Source of the DNA: Stutzerimonas stutzeri
GTDB taxonomy: Bacteria > Pseudomonadota > Gammaproteobacteria > Pseudomonadales > Pseudomonadaceae
Reading direction: 5' to 3'
Assembly (NCBI RefSeq): GCF_013522825.1
Contig: NZ_JAAMQZ010000025.1
Span: forward strand, 1 to 64,000
Length of the DNA stretch: 64,000 nucleotides
Part shown: in pieces, positions 35,172 to 45,575 of the stretch
Layout of the letters: each line of letters starts with the position of its first letter
Position numbering within the stretch: the first letter of the stretch is position 1
The notes under the pieces: generated by a model
Database searches by the model: none
Told to the model about the DNA's origin: nothing
Seen by the model: the letters and a program-made list of their open reading frames with translations, nothing else
Made by a program: the position numbers and the translations under genes

Positions 35172-35699
35172 TCAGGGATTCTGTTCACTGTCGCGGCCCT
35201 GCTGGTCGCAATCCTCGACCGTATTGGCCGCATGCTGCTCCAGGCGCGGCATCAGGACGAAGATCGCCAGCGCAAAGCCGGTGGTCAGCACCGCCGTAGC
35301 CTCGTGCCCCAGCCCGCAGGCAACGCCGATGGCCGCCGTCAGCCAGATACCCGCCGCCGTGGTCAGGCCTTTCACGTCCTGAGCCGAGTTGCCCTTGAGT
35401 ATGGTCCCGGCGCCCAGAAAGCCAATACCGGCAATGATGCCCTGCATGACCCGCGATACATCGTTGAGCGGCATGCCGGCTTCCATTGGCACCAGCACGA
35501 ACAGCGCGGCGCCCAGCGCCACCAGCATGTGGGTGCGCAGGCCTGCCGCCTTGCCCTTGTGCTCGCGCTCGTAGCCGAGCACGCCGCCGAGCGCCGCAGC
35601 CAGCAGCAGCCGTACCGAGACGCGGGTGGCGTGTTCGAGATCGGGAAGGTCGGAAAATTCCGATGCAACGGTGCGGCTCACCACTTCCCACCATTCCAT
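35172..35699 (-). CDS. MgtC/SapB-family membrane protein
   Basis: A 175-aa protein with about four membrane segments in the N-terminal two thirds: RLLLAAALGGVLGYERE, GLRTHMLVALGAALFVLVP, GIIAGIGFLGAGTILK and GLTTAAGIWLTAAIGVACG. These are classic MgtC-family motifs. It lacks the long C-terminal domain of Salmonella MgtC. The strong AAGGAG six bases upstream fixes the start at 35699. The family is linked to survival under low magnesium or acid; the role here is unproven. Confidence 0.92.
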   Translation of the reverse strand: MEWWEVVSRTVASEFSDLPDLEHATRVSVRLLLAAALGGVLGYEREHKGKAAGLRTHMLVALGAALFVLVPMEAGMPLNDVSRVMQGIIAGIGFLGAGTILKGNSAQDVKGLTTAAGIWLTAAIGVACGLGHEATAVLTTGFALAIFVLMPRLEQHAANTVEDCDQQGRDSEQNP

Positions 35700-35773
35700 G
35701 CGTTTCTCCTTTCGACCGTGCGACGGCTGCTGTTCTGCTGTTCTGCTGTTCGAGTCTGCTGCCTGTGCGCGGT

Positions 35774-36796
35774 TCACTCGATGACCTCGAAGCGCAACAT
35801 GCCGATCATCTGCCCCGCTTCGGTCATGACCTGCACGCGCCACTTGCCTGCGGCGGCAGTGGGGAAGTTGCGCTTGTGGGTCCAGGCGCGATACCCCGCC
35901 TTGCGTCCGCCGCTGATGTCGAGCGGGATGCGGTCCACCCTTCGACCGTTGTGCACCCATTCGTGATAGATGCGCTCCTTCAGGCCGCGTGGCGCATTGA
36001 TCGCGGTGAAGGCGAACAGCCCCTCGGCGTGCAGCTCGGCCAGGCTCACTTGATTGAGGCGATTGCCGGGCTTGCGCGAGGCATTGTCCATGCTCATGGT
36101 CACGGCGACGTCCGTCAGCCACAGGGTTGCCGGCGGCACCCAGGTGCGCCCCAGCCAGCCGGCCATTGCAACAACGATGGCCAGTAATGGAATCGCGATC
36201 AGGTTTTTCCAGCTCCACTGCGCAAACAGCCCGCGCAGGCTCGGCAGGGCCAGCAGGACGGCGATGCCCAGTGCCCAGAGATAGCTCTGCGGGGTCGACA
36301 GATGGAAGATGATCGGCAGCGCCGTGAGCAGCACCGCGAACAGTGTCAGTGCATGGAATGCCAGGTAGAGCCAGCGCTTCGGCGCCAGCCATTTGTAGTA
36401 CAGCGGGTCGATCAGCGAGACCAGCGCGGCCATTCCCAGGATCACCGTGAACACCGACTGGCCGCTGTTCCAGGTGGTGGTGACGAAGAAGAACGGGATG
36501 ATGAAGAACAGGCTTTCCTGATGCACCATCTGGGTGACATAGCGCAGCAGCGGCGGCGGCACCTTCCAGCCGAACCGGCGCTCCAGACCGCGACGCAGGG
36601 TGTTTTCCAGCATCAGCCAGAGCCAGCTGAACAGCATCACGGCGGCGATGACCTTGGCCAGTCCGGCCTGGCGCTCCACCAGCACGAAGCTGGCGATGCC
36701 CGAGCAGAAGCCGAACAGCGCGATGCTGCCGGGGTAGCGGCTGATCAGGCGCGAAACCCGGTTGAAGAGGGCGGTGAGCCAGGGTTTCAGCGTCAT
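35774..36796 (-). CDS. DUF5924/DUF2914-type membrane protein
   Basis: A 340-aa protein with about seven hydrophobic segments in the first ~230 residues (SIALFGFCSGIASFVLVE, LFFIIPFFFVTTTWNSGQ, GIAVLLALPSLRGLF). A soluble C-terminal domain of ~110 residues contains GLKERIYHEWVHNGRRVDRIPL and AGKWRVQVMTEAGQMIG, which fits the DUF2914 beta domain. Function is unknown. ATG 36796 begins at the first basic and hydrophobic stretch; the longer in-frame start adds Arg-rich sequence without a matching pattern. It is 70 bp from the DUF2726 gene. Confidence 0.82.
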   Translation of the reverse strand: MTLKPWLTALFNRVSRLISRYPGSIALFGFCSGIASFVLVERQAGLAKVIAAVMLFSWLWLMLENTLRRGLERRFGWKVPPPLLRYVTQMVHQESLFFIIPFFFVTTTWNSGQSVFTVILGMAALVSLIDPLYYKWLAPKRWLYLAFHALTLFAVLLTALPIIFHLSTPQSYLWALGIAVLLALPSLRGLFAQWSWKNLIAIPLLAIVVAMAGWLGRTWVPPATLWLTDVAVTMSMDNASRKPGNRLNQVSLAELHAEGLFAFTAINAPRGLKERIYHEWVHNGRRVDRIPLDISGGRKAGYRAWTHKRNFPTAAAGKWRVQVMTEAGQMIGMLRFEVIE

Positions 36797-36866
36797 GCCG
36801 GACCTCGAAGGTGTTGCCGGTTGAGAGGGCGCCCGGCGGCCATGGGAGCGGTTACCGCCCGCGAAT

Positions 36867-37346
36867 TCAGGCGGCGGTCGCCCGCTCGATGGCGGCGCGC
36901 ACCTCGCTGTAGGCGCGTGCCTTTTCCGCTGGCAGGCGCACCAGCGGCAGCGCGATGGTTTCGCACAGTTCATCGAGAAAGGCATTGTCTTCGCTCGCCG
37001 GCTCCATCTCGATGGCGCAGACGGGGTCGAGCGTCTGCCGGTCGCACAGGAGGAAATCGAAACAGCCCGCCGAGATTCTGTTGGTCGCCTGATACCAGGG
37101 CGCTCGTCGGGGGATGGCCGTCACTTCGACCACCTCGGCGACACGTATCTTGCACAGAATCAGGTAGTCATTGGCCACGGCCTGTTGCAGCAGTGCCAGC
37201 AGCTCGCGCTCCTCGGCCTGCAGGACAGGTCGTCTGAGCTGATAAGGCATGCGCAGCGCCGGGTGCCGGTATTGCCGCTGCTTGATATAGAACACCAGCG
37301 CAAAGCAGATGAAGGCAACCAGCACCAACCCCAGAAAAGCCATCAT
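36867..37346 (-). CDS. DUF2726 protein with N-terminal membrane anchor
   Basis: A 159-aa protein with one N-terminal membrane segment (~2-21) and a soluble domain beginning LLQAEERELLALLQQAV and including RISAGCFDFLLCDRQTLDPVCAIE. The FDFLLCD...AIE pattern is that of DUF2726, a restriction-endonuclease-like fold. The D...E-x-E residues are present here, but activity is unknown. It is the first gene of the minus-strand group that continues through the DUF5924 and MgtC genes. Confidence 0.75.
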   Translation of the reverse strand: MMAFLGLVLVAFICFALVFYIKQRQYRHPALRMPYQLRRPVLQAEERELLALLQQAVANDYLILCKIRVAEVVEVTAIPRRAPWYQATNRISAGCFDFLLCDRQTLDPVCAIEMEPASEDNAFLDELCETIALPLVRLPAEKARAYSEVRAAIERATAA

Positions 37347-38296
37347 CGAACACCTGCCTGCTGGCTTGAAAAGGGCAAGCGAAGCGGATTTTTGCCGGAG
37401 TGACGCGGTACGGGCATGGGAAAGACTCCTGCATGGATAGGAATTGGAGCGGGTGAGGGGTGGGTAAGTTCGTACCGCGGCTGAGCTGCAAGTTATCCCG
37501 CTTATCTGTGAGGCGTTCTGTGGATAACCTTGGGGCTAACCGTTCGAGCCCACTCAGGACCAGCGTTTCAGAGGGTTGTACAGTTTTTATCCAAACGATG
37601 ATCAAGCTGCTTCAGGGCACGCAGGAGATGTGATGGCAAGTCTTTTATCCTTGATTTACAAAGGATTTTACAGGAGCGAAGAGAATTCTGGCACTTATCC
37701 ACGATTGCTGTGGAGCAGCTTGTGGATAACAACGGGTGAACTCTCCGCAACCCACGTGCCCACTGGGCTGGGCGCAAGTGTACGTTTTTTACCCTGTGCA
37801 GCCGCTGTTAATCTGCTGTCATGCCCATGCGTTCGGCATCAGCAACCTTTCATGCGTGCAGGCGTCACTAGGCAGCCAGGGCGTAGTCGGCAAACAGGTT
37901 TTCGAAAAAACGGAAGCTGGGCATGACGAATCTCCTTCAGTGCTGTGGTAATAGCGTAGGCGCAATGACGATGAGCTGCTCTTCGCTTGTGTCAATGACC
38001 TCGATAGCCTTGTATACGCAGGTTATCCACGATCCTTGTGCACGGCCTTGTGGATAAGCTCTTTGCAGACTTGCCCAAAGCCCGCCGGGCGTGGCGTAGC
38101 GGCTGTTGGTGCTTTATTGATCAACCGTCGCCCGGCGTTGTAATTCATTGATATTCAGGCGTTTTGCGTGGTTCATCATCCCGCAGCCTAATGCCTGGGC
38201 ATTCATCCGGCGTGCGCGTGATTGCCAGCCGCTGGGCCGCGTCGGACACTGCCTGCCCGACGTCAAAAGACATCCCACATTCCAATGGAGAGCCAG
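37347..38296. other. Gene-poor 0.95-kb region with paired inverted DnaA boxes
   Basis: No normal-sized gene is convincing here. Perfect DnaA boxes (TTATCCACA) lie on the minus strand at 37519-37527, 37721-37729 and 38049-38057. One-mismatch boxes TTATCCACG lie at 37695-37703 and 38023-38031, and a weaker TTATCCAAA at 37587-37595. The last four perfect or near-perfect boxes form two identical modules, each TTATCCACG-N17-TGTGGATAA, about 328 bp apart. The area between is richer in A and T than its surroundings. A DnaA-binding or titration site is the simplest reading. Confidence 0.6.
37868..37924 (-). CDS. Candidate 18-aa small ORF ending in an ssrA-like YALAA
   Basis: ATG at 37924 is preceded by AAGGAGA with six-base spacing, an excellent ribosome-binding site. 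The frame encodes MPSFRFFENLFADYALAA and stops at TAG (37870-37868). The last five residues match the end of the tmRNA-encoded ANDDNYALAA degradation tag. It may be a real short-lived peptide, a leader peptide or a coincidence. It lies between the two DnaA-box modules. No known small-protein family is recognised. Confidence 0.4.
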   Translation of the reverse strand: MPSFRFFENLFADYALAA

Positions 38297-39205
38297 ATGA
38301 GTGAGAGCATCCGCTTCGACGACAAGGTGGTCATAGTCACGGGCGCCGGGGGCGGCCTCGGGCGTGCCCATGCGCTGCTGTTCGCCCGCCATGGCGCGCG
38401 CGTCGTGGTCAATGATCTGGGCGGCAGCGCTCAGGGCGAAGGCGCCAATCGCTCGGCAGCCGACCAGGTCGTGGAGGAAATCCGCCAGGCCGGCGGTAGC
38501 GCGGTCGCCAGTCACGATTCGGTCACCGATGGCGGGAAGATCGTGCAGCAGGCGCTGGACAGCTTCGGGCGCCTCGACATGGTGGTCAACAATGCCGGTA
38601 TCCTCCGCGACAAGTCCTTCCACAAGATGGAAGACGCCGACTGGGACGCGGTCTACCGGGTGCATGTCGAGGGTGCCTACAAGGTCACGCGGGCCGCATG
38701 GCCATACATGCGCGAACAGGGCTATGGCCGGGTGATCTTCACCTCGTCCACCTCCGGCATCTACGGCAACTTCGGTCAATCCAACTACGGCATGGCCAAG
38801 CTCGGCCTCTATGGCCTGACCCGTACCCTTGCGCTGGAAGGCCGCAAGAACAATATCCTGGTCAACGCCATTGCTCCCACCGGCGCCACGCGGATGACCG
38901 AAGGGCTGATTCCGCCGCAGATCTTCGAGCAGCTCAAGCCCGAGCTGGTCAGCCCGCTGGTGGTGTACCTGGCCAGCGAGCGTTGCCAGGAAACCGCCGG
39001 CCTGTTCGAGGTGGGTGGCGGCTGGATGGCCAAGGTGCGCTGGGAGCGCAGCCGCGGCGCGGGCTTCGACCCGGCGGCGGGCTTCGATGCCGAAGAGGTC
39101 GCCGCGCGCTGGGAGGATATCTGCAGCTTCGACGATGCCACGCATCCAGCCGACAACATGCAGGCGTTGCAGGAGATGATGGCCAACCTGCGCAAGTACG
39201 GCTGA
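38297..39205 (+). CDS. SDR-family 3-hydroxyacyl-CoA dehydrogenase-like protein (MFE-2 type)
   Basis: A 302-aa short-chain dehydrogenase: nucleotide-binding TGAGGGLGRAHALLFA, NNAG, catalytic Ser in FTSSTSG, and Tyr/Lys in SNYGMAKLGLYGL. The AHALLFARHGARVVVNDLGG start and the post-catalytic GLFEVGGGWMAKVRWERS segment resemble the dehydrogenase unit of peroxisomal multifunctional enzyme 2. A (3R)-hydroxyacyl-CoA substrate is therefore likely. ATG 38297 has GGAG seven bases upstream; ATG 38285 is also in frame. No hydratase gene is adjacent. Confidence 0.87.
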   Translation: MSESIRFDDKVVIVTGAGGGLGRAHALLFARHGARVVVNDLGGSAQGEGANRSAADQVVEEIRQAGGSAVASHDSVTDGGKIVQQALDSFGRLDMVVNNAGILRDKSFHKMEDADWDAVYRVHVEGAYKVTRAAWPYMREQGYGRVIFTSSTSGIYGNFGQSNYGMAKLGLYGLTRTLALEGRKNNILVNAIAPTGATRMTEGLIPPQIFEQLKPELVSPLVVYLASERCQETAGLFEVGGGWMAKVRWERSRGAGFDPAAGFDAEEVAARWEDICSFDDATHPADNMQALQEMMANLRKYG

Positions 39206-39282
39206 CCGCGGCCGCGATTAGGGTCGCAAGGGCGTCGTCTGCCTCTGTTCAGTCGTTGCGATGCGGTCGTTTTGCGTGGTTT

Positions 39283-40872
<1,590 letters not shown>

Positions 40873-41111
40873 GAAATAGGCCCTGAGGGTCTGAGTCTAT
40901 GGCGCCGCACACCGAACCCTGGAGGGTTATCGGGCAAAAATGCATGTCGGGATATTCGGGTTACGCCTGAACGAATTCCTGCATTGCGCTGGCGGGTACT
41001 TGTCCGTACTTTTCATGTGGACTGCAGGGATTTTCTCATTCTGCAGGGATAAAACCTTTATTCGCGGGAAGGGTTTTCTTTGATAGAGGGCAAATTGCCG
41101 TCTTGAGGGCT

Positions 41112-41134
41112 GGCGCAACATCCATGGTTGCGCC
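41112..41134 (-). terminator. Hairpin downstream of the SulP gene
   Basis: GGCGCAAC (41112-41119) pairs perfectly with GTTGCGCC (41127-41134) over a 7-base loop, 15 bp beyond the SulP stop on the minus strand. No strong T-run follows, so it may be a weak or Rho-assisted terminator. The rest of the 40873-41148 gap shows nothing I can name beyond leader DNA of the aer-like gene. Confidence 0.45.
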
Positions 41135-41148
41135 GGTTGCCTTGTCGA

Positions 41149-42873
41149 TCAATGAATCGGCTCGCTCTCCTGCAGCAGGTGCTGAGCCTTCAGCTTGGCA
41201 TGGGCCAGATCGGGTACGTAATGCAGGCGCCCCGGCAGGCGATGAATGCCGGCGCGGCGCAGTTTGAGGCGCACGCTTGGGCTGCTGCCTGCCAGGATCA
41301 GCGTGATTCCCTGCTTGCGGTAATCCAGTAGCACGTTTTCCAGGGCCGCCAGGGCCGTCATGTCCAGCATCGGTACGCCACTGATGTCGACGATCACCAC
41401 TTTCACGTCCGGGTTGAAGCGGCGCAACACACCCAGGGCCTTCTCGGCTGCGCCGAAGAACAGCGGCCCGCGAATGGTGTAGGCGGCGACATGCGCGGGC
41501 AGGTCAGCGAACAGGCGCTTCTGGCTATCGCGCAGGCTGGTGGTGTCGGTCAGGTCGCTCATGCGCTTGATGAACAGGCCCGCTGCCAGCAATAGACCCA
41601 CGCCCACGGCCAGGACCATGTCGAACAGCACCGTCAGCACCAGGCAGGTGAGCAGCACCAGGACGTCGCTGCGTGGCGCGATACGCAGCGTCTTCAGCAC
41701 ATGAGGGACTTCACTCATGTTCCAGGCCACCATCAGCAGCAGCGCCGCCAGAGCCGCCATCGGCAGGTGGCTGAACAGGGGCGCCAGCCAGAGAATAGCC
41801 ACCAGCACCACGCCGGCATGGATGATCGCCGCCAGTGGCGAGAAAGCGCCGGCGCGCACGTTGGCGGCACTGCGGGCGATGGCGGCCGTGGCGGTGATGC
41901 CACCGAACAGCGGCGCCACCAGATTGCCCAGGCCCTGACCGAGCAGCTCGGCATTGGGGTCGTGGCTGCTGCCGGTCATGCCGTCGGCGACCACCGCGCA
42001 CAGCAGCGACTCGATGGCGCCGAGCATGGCGATGGCGAATGCCGGTGCCAGCAACTGATGGAACAGCTCGAAGCTCAGTACCAGCGGCTGTCCATCGGGG
42101 CCGGGCAGTGTCCAGGGCCAGGCGAAGTCCGGAAGAAACGGCGGAATGCCGGGGTGGCTCACGCCATCGACGCTGTAGCTGAAGCGCTCGCCCAGCGTGG
42201 CCACCGGCAGCCCCGAGGCTTCCAGGGCGAGTCCGGCCAGGGCACCGACCGTGAGCGCAGCCAGATGTCCGGGCACCTTGGGCACCCAGCGTGGCCAGAG
42301 GATCAGGACCGCCAGGCAGAGTGCCGCGACCAGGGCGTCGCCCGGCTGCGCGCTGGGCAGGGCGCTGACCAGCAAGCCGATCTGTTCGAGGTAATGCTGC
42401 GGTTGTTCGGTGACGCTCAGGCCGAACACGTCCTTGAGCTGCAGGGTAGCGATGACGATGCCGATGCCCGCAGTGAACCCGAGAATCACCGGGTAAGGCA
42501 CGAAGGCGATCAGCCTGCCGGCGCGCAGCAGGCCCATGGCGATCAGGATCAGACCGGCGAGCATGGTGCACAGCAGCAGCCCGCCGAGGCCGAATTGCTG
42601 GGTGATCGGCAGGAGGATGACCACGAAGGCCGCCGTCGGGCCTGACACGTTGAAGCGTGAGCCGCCAGTCAGGGCGATCAGCGGAGCCGCAACCAGTACG
42701 GTATACAGGCCATGTTGCGGCGGGGCGCCCACTGCGATGGCCAGCGCCATCGCCAGCGGTATGGCGATGATACCGACCGTCAGGCCAGCACTGATGTCGC
42801 CACGCAAGGCACGACCGTTGTAGCCCGAACGCAAGGCTTGACGCCAAGCGGCGAACAGGGGCGGAAAAGTCAT
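41149..42873 (-). CDS. SulP-family anion transporter with STAS domain
   Basis: A 574-aa protein with the SulP signature near the start (DISAGLTVGIIAIPLAMALAIAVGAPPQHGLYT), about 12 membrane segments, and a C-terminal STAS domain (~450-560; VKVVIVDISGVPMLDMTALAALE). SulP proteins carry sulfate, bicarbonate or dicarboxylates; DauA-like dicarboxylate uptake is one possibility. ATG 42873 is chosen at the start of the transporter homology. The longer in-frame start at 42966 adds a soluble stretch unlike the family. Confidence 0.92.
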   Translation of the reverse strand: MTFPPLFAAWRQALRSGYNGRALRGDISAGLTVGIIAIPLAMALAIAVGAPPQHGLYTVLVAAPLIALTGGSRFNVSGPTAAFVVILLPITQQFGLGGLLLCTMLAGLILIAMGLLRAGRLIAFVPYPVILGFTAGIGIVIATLQLKDVFGLSVTEQPQHYLEQIGLLVSALPSAQPGDALVAALCLAVLILWPRWVPKVPGHLAALTVGALAGLALEASGLPVATLGERFSYSVDGVSHPGIPPFLPDFAWPWTLPGPDGQPLVLSFELFHQLLAPAFAIAMLGAIESLLCAVVADGMTGSSHDPNAELLGQGLGNLVAPLFGGITATAAIARSAANVRAGAFSPLAAIIHAGVVLVAILWLAPLFSHLPMAALAALLLMVAWNMSEVPHVLKTLRIAPRSDVLVLLTCLVLTVLFDMVLAVGVGLLLAAGLFIKRMSDLTDTTSLRDSQKRLFADLPAHVAAYTIRGPLFFGAAEKALGVLRRFNPDVKVVIVDISGVPMLDMTALAALENVLLDYRKQGITLILAGSSPSVRLKLRRAGIHRLPGRLHYVPDLAHAKLKAQHLLQESEPIH

Positions 42874-43043
42874 CCAGGACACTCCATGTGCGCAAAGGTC
42901 GAGTATATGTCGAGAGTAAAGCGCACCTGCAAATCCGCTTGCGACCCTGTACGACCTTGGTCGCAACGGCCTCTGGTGCGTTGAGTGAGCAGGTCTCCAG
43001 GAGTAAACTGCCGCCCCCGTGAGGCTCGTCGACTGGAGTGAAG

Positions 43044-43331
43044 ATGCGCAAAGACAAGCAGAAGGTGTTGGGTGAAGAGATTACCGACGAGTCGATCAAG
43101 CTGTTTCTCGAGCCCGAGCCGGCCGACGATACGCCGCCGTCGCTGCACAAGCTGATCAAGGCCTATCGCGGTTTGCGCATCGATGATTTCGAGCGCTTCA
43201 TCGGCTTTTTCACCGAAGCGGGATATGACCTGCAGGCGCAGGATGCCGAGGGTCGGGATATCGTCGCCCTGATTGGCGATCAGCGTCAGGCAGCGCCTTA
43301 TATCGAAGTGATCCGGGCCGCTCGCGGCTGA
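43044..43331 (+). CDS. PA4642-like conserved small protein
   Basis: A 95-aa acidic protein: MRKDKQKVLGEEITDESIKLFL, then a Pro-rich turn and SLHKLIKAYRGLRIDDFERFIGFFTEAGYDLQAQD. It resembles a conserved Pseudomonas protein next to mqoB (PA4642 type); this is from memory. No catalytic motif or signal peptide is visible. ATG 43044 with GGAG five bases upstream is preferred to GTG 43038. A hairpin (GCCGCAA at 43347-43353, TTGCGGC at 43358-43364) follows the stop. Confidence 0.8.
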   Translation: MRKDKQKVLGEEITDESIKLFLEPEPADDTPPSLHKLIKAYRGLRIDDFERFIGFFTEAGYDLQAQDAEGRDIVALIGDQRQAAPYIEVIRAARG

Positions 43332-43656
43332 GCCGGGCAAGATTCCGCCGCAATTGCTTGCGGCAGCACAGGACAAGGGCTGAGCGGCTGGCAGCCACAC
43401 ATGATTTTCCCGCCGCGCGTTTCCCGTAGAGCCCAGGTCTGTCGCCTTGCTCCGGAAAATGCGGTGCGGGAGGGAGTAGGCCAAAAGCCGTTCTCCTGAA
43501 AGCGGACAGTTCCCTTTTGTGGCGGACTGTTTTCGGGCACAAGCCCGGACAGCGGTATGAAGACTTCCTCCGTTTTCGACCGTCTGGCTGGTGGTTTTAC
43601 GCGATTGCGTACTGCGGTCGTGACAGTTTAATGCTGTGTTTCTGGAGAACGCGTTA

Positions 43657-45147
43657 ATGGCGCAACACGATAGCGAAGCGGTAGATATGGTACTGGTGGG
43701 CGCCGGTATCATGAGTGCCACTCTGGCAGTACTGCTCAAGGAACTCGATCCCAACATACGTCTTGAGATTGTCGAACTGCAGGAGTCCGGAGCCGTCGAG
43801 AGCTCGAACCCCTGGAACAACGCCGGCACCGGCCATGCGGGACTGTGTGAGCTGAACTACACGCCGGACAGCAAGGATGGCTCGATCGATATCAAGAAGG
43901 CCGTCACCATCAATACCCAGTTCGAGGTCTCGAAGCAGTTCTGGGCCTACCTGAGTGATCGTGAAGGTTTCGGCAGCCCCAGGGACTTCCTCAATGTAGT
44001 GCCGCATCTGAGCTTCGTGCGTGGCGAAAAGAACATCGACTACCTCAAGCGTCGTTTCGAGGCGCTGAAGCAGCACCATGCTTTCGAGGACATGGTCTAC
44101 AGTGAAGACCGCGCCACCATGCAGGAATGGATGCCGCTGATGATGCCCGGTCGCCCGGCTGACGAGCCCATCGCCGCGACCCGCGCAATGAACGGCACCG
44201 ATGTCAATTTCGGCAAGCTGACCCGTCAGATGCTGGACTACCTGGCGACCAAGCCGGGCGTGAAGATGTCCTATCTGCAGAAGGTCACCGGACTTGCGCG
44301 CAACGGCAAGGGTTGGCGTGTAGAGATCAAGAACAGCCAGGATGGCAGCAGCCGTGAAATCGATGCCGGTTTCGTCTTCCTTGGTGCGGGCGGTGCGGCG
44401 CTGCCGTTGCTGCAGATGTCCGGCATCGAGGAAGGCAAGGGTTACGGTGGCTTTCCGGTCAGTGGTCAGTGGCTGCGTTGCGACAACCCGGAAATCGTCA
44501 GCCAGCATCAGGCCAAGGTCTACAGCCTGGCTGCCGTCGGCGCACCGCCGATGTCCGTGCCGCACCTGGATACGCGCGTGGTGGACGGCAAGAAGTCGCT
44601 GCTGTTCGGGCCTTATGCAGGCTTTACCACCAAGTTCCTGAAATATGGCTCGCCGCTCGACCTGCCGATGTCGATCCGCCCGAGCAACCTCAAGCCGATG
44701 CTGGCCGTTGCGCGTGACAACATGGACCTGACCCGTTACCTGATCAAGGAAGTGCGGCAGTCCATGGAAGATCGTCTGGACACCTTGCGCGGTTTCTATC
44801 CGCAGCTCAAGGCCGAGGACTGGCGCCTGGAAGTGGCGGGCCAGCGTGTGCAGATCATCAAGAAAGACCCGAAAAAAGGTGGCGTTCTGCAGTTCGGGAC
44901 CGAACTGGTATCGGCTGCGGACGGTTCCATCGCCGCGCTGCTGGGCGCGTCGCCGGGTGCCTCGGTGACCGTTTCGATCATGCTCGACCTGATCCAGCGC
45001 TGCTTCCCCGAGCAGCTCGGAAGCGAGGCGTGGACCACGAAGCTCGGTGAGATATTCCCGGCTCGTGAAAATGTGCTCGAAAGCGATGCCGTCGCCTACC
45101 GTGAAGTGGTCGCGATGATCGACAAGCGCCTGGGGCTGGCCGACTAA
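43657..45147 (+). CDS. mqo: Malate:quinone oxidoreductase
   Basis: A 496-aa flavoenzyme of the inner membrane surface that oxidises malate to oxaloacetate with quinone as acceptor. The FAD-binding N-terminus [22 protein letters not shown] is followed by [23 protein letters not shown], which is diagnostic for Mqo. The C-terminus has [27 protein letters not shown] 43657 follows GGAGAACGCG. Pseudomonads often have two mqo genes; the neighbouring PA4642-like gene suggests the mqoB position. A 325-bp leader region (43332-43656) precedes it, with the hairpin noted for the previous gene and no other clear feature. Confidence 0.95.
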   Translation: MAQHDSEAVDMVLVGAGIMSATLAVLLKELDPNIRLEIVELQESGAVESSNPWNNAGTGHAGLCELNYTPDSKDGSIDIKKAVTINTQFEVSKQFWAYLSDREGFGSPRDFLNVVPHLSFVRGEKNIDYLKRRFEALKQHHAFEDMVYSEDRATMQEWMPLMMPGRPADEPIAATRAMNGTDVNFGKLTRQMLDYLATKPGVKMSYLQKVTGLARNGKGWRVEIKNSQDGSSREIDAGFVFLGAGGAALPLLQMSGIEEGKGYGGFPVSGQWLRCDNPEIVSQHQAKVYSLAAVGAPPMSVPHLDTRVVDGKKSLLFGPYAGFTTKFLKYGSPLDLPMSIRPSNLKPMLAVARDNMDLTRYLIKEVRQSMEDRLDTLRGFYPQLKAEDWRLEVAGQRVQIIKKDPKKGGVLQFGTELVSAADGSIAALLGASPGASVTVSIMLDLIQRCFPEQLGSEAWTTKLGEIFPARENVLESDAVAYREVVAMIDKRLGLAD

Positions 45148-45168
45148 GGTCGCCTGCGCGCTAAGTCC

Positions 45169-45205
45169 AAAGCCGCCCTGTTCAGCATGAGCAGGGCGGC
45201 TTTTT
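45169..45205 (+). terminator. Rho-independent terminator of mqo
   Basis: AAAGCCGCCCTG (45169-45180) pairs with CAGGGCGGCTTT (45192-45203) and continues into TTTTT to 45205. The stem is strong and lies 22 bp after the mqo stop. It can also act on the opposite strand for the convergent small gene. Confidence 0.9.
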
Positions 45206-45414
45206 CATGTGTTGGGCTGTACTTCAGTATGCGCAACACCTGAGGACGGTATGGGTTTGCCGATCCAGTCGAGGCGTATTTCGCGAACCTCCACCCAGCG
45301 CTCACCATGCGGCCTGCTGGCGGCGGTCAGCAGCATACGGCAGCGATCCTCGTCATCGACGAAGGCATAGTGGCGACGCATGGGGCGGCGAAGCGCGGCG
45401 AGAGACATGAGCAT
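45205..45414 (-). CDS. Conserved small hypothetical protein (69 aa)
   Basis: A 69-aa basic protein: RRHYAFVDDEDRCRMLLTAASRP, then GERWVEVREIRLDWIGKPIP. It has no signal peptide or membrane segment. A GGAG eight bases before ATG 45414 supports translation, and two other ATGs follow closely. The beta-rich pattern suggests a small globular domain. I recall a similar-sized unknown gene next to mqoB in other pseudomonads but cannot name a family. Confidence 0.6.
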   Translation of the reverse strand: MLMSLAALRRPMRRHYAFVDDEDRCRMLLTAASRPHGERWVEVREIRLDWIGKPIPSSGVAHTEVQPNT

Positions 45415-45575
45415 AAAGCGGGCTCCGAATGCGTTTGCCGCTTTTATCGCAGCTTTTCATGACCGCTTGATGAACGGCGGAGCTTATCGCGGCGAGGCTT
45501 GCGCGCATTGCTGTCGGGCGCTTGCAGTGCTGGTTATACTGCACGCCATCGCTCACCCAATCTGGAGAAAACGGC

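Noticed and set aside
33837..35966. A 709-codon plus-strand ORF across the sorbosone-dehydrogenase and MgtC genes
   Set aside because: It is a GC-driven shadow spanning two well-supported minus-strand genes and their spacer, with no recognisable domain.
37576..37926. A 116-codon plus-strand ORF in the gene-poor region
   Set aside because: No ribosome-binding site, no recognisable fold, and it crosses the DnaA-box module and the antisense small ORF.
37347..38296. The DnaA-box region as the chromosomal origin oriC
   Set aside because: Neighbours are not dnaA, dnaN, rpmH or other origin genes, there is no obvious AT-rich 13-mer array, and the boxes are few and spread out.
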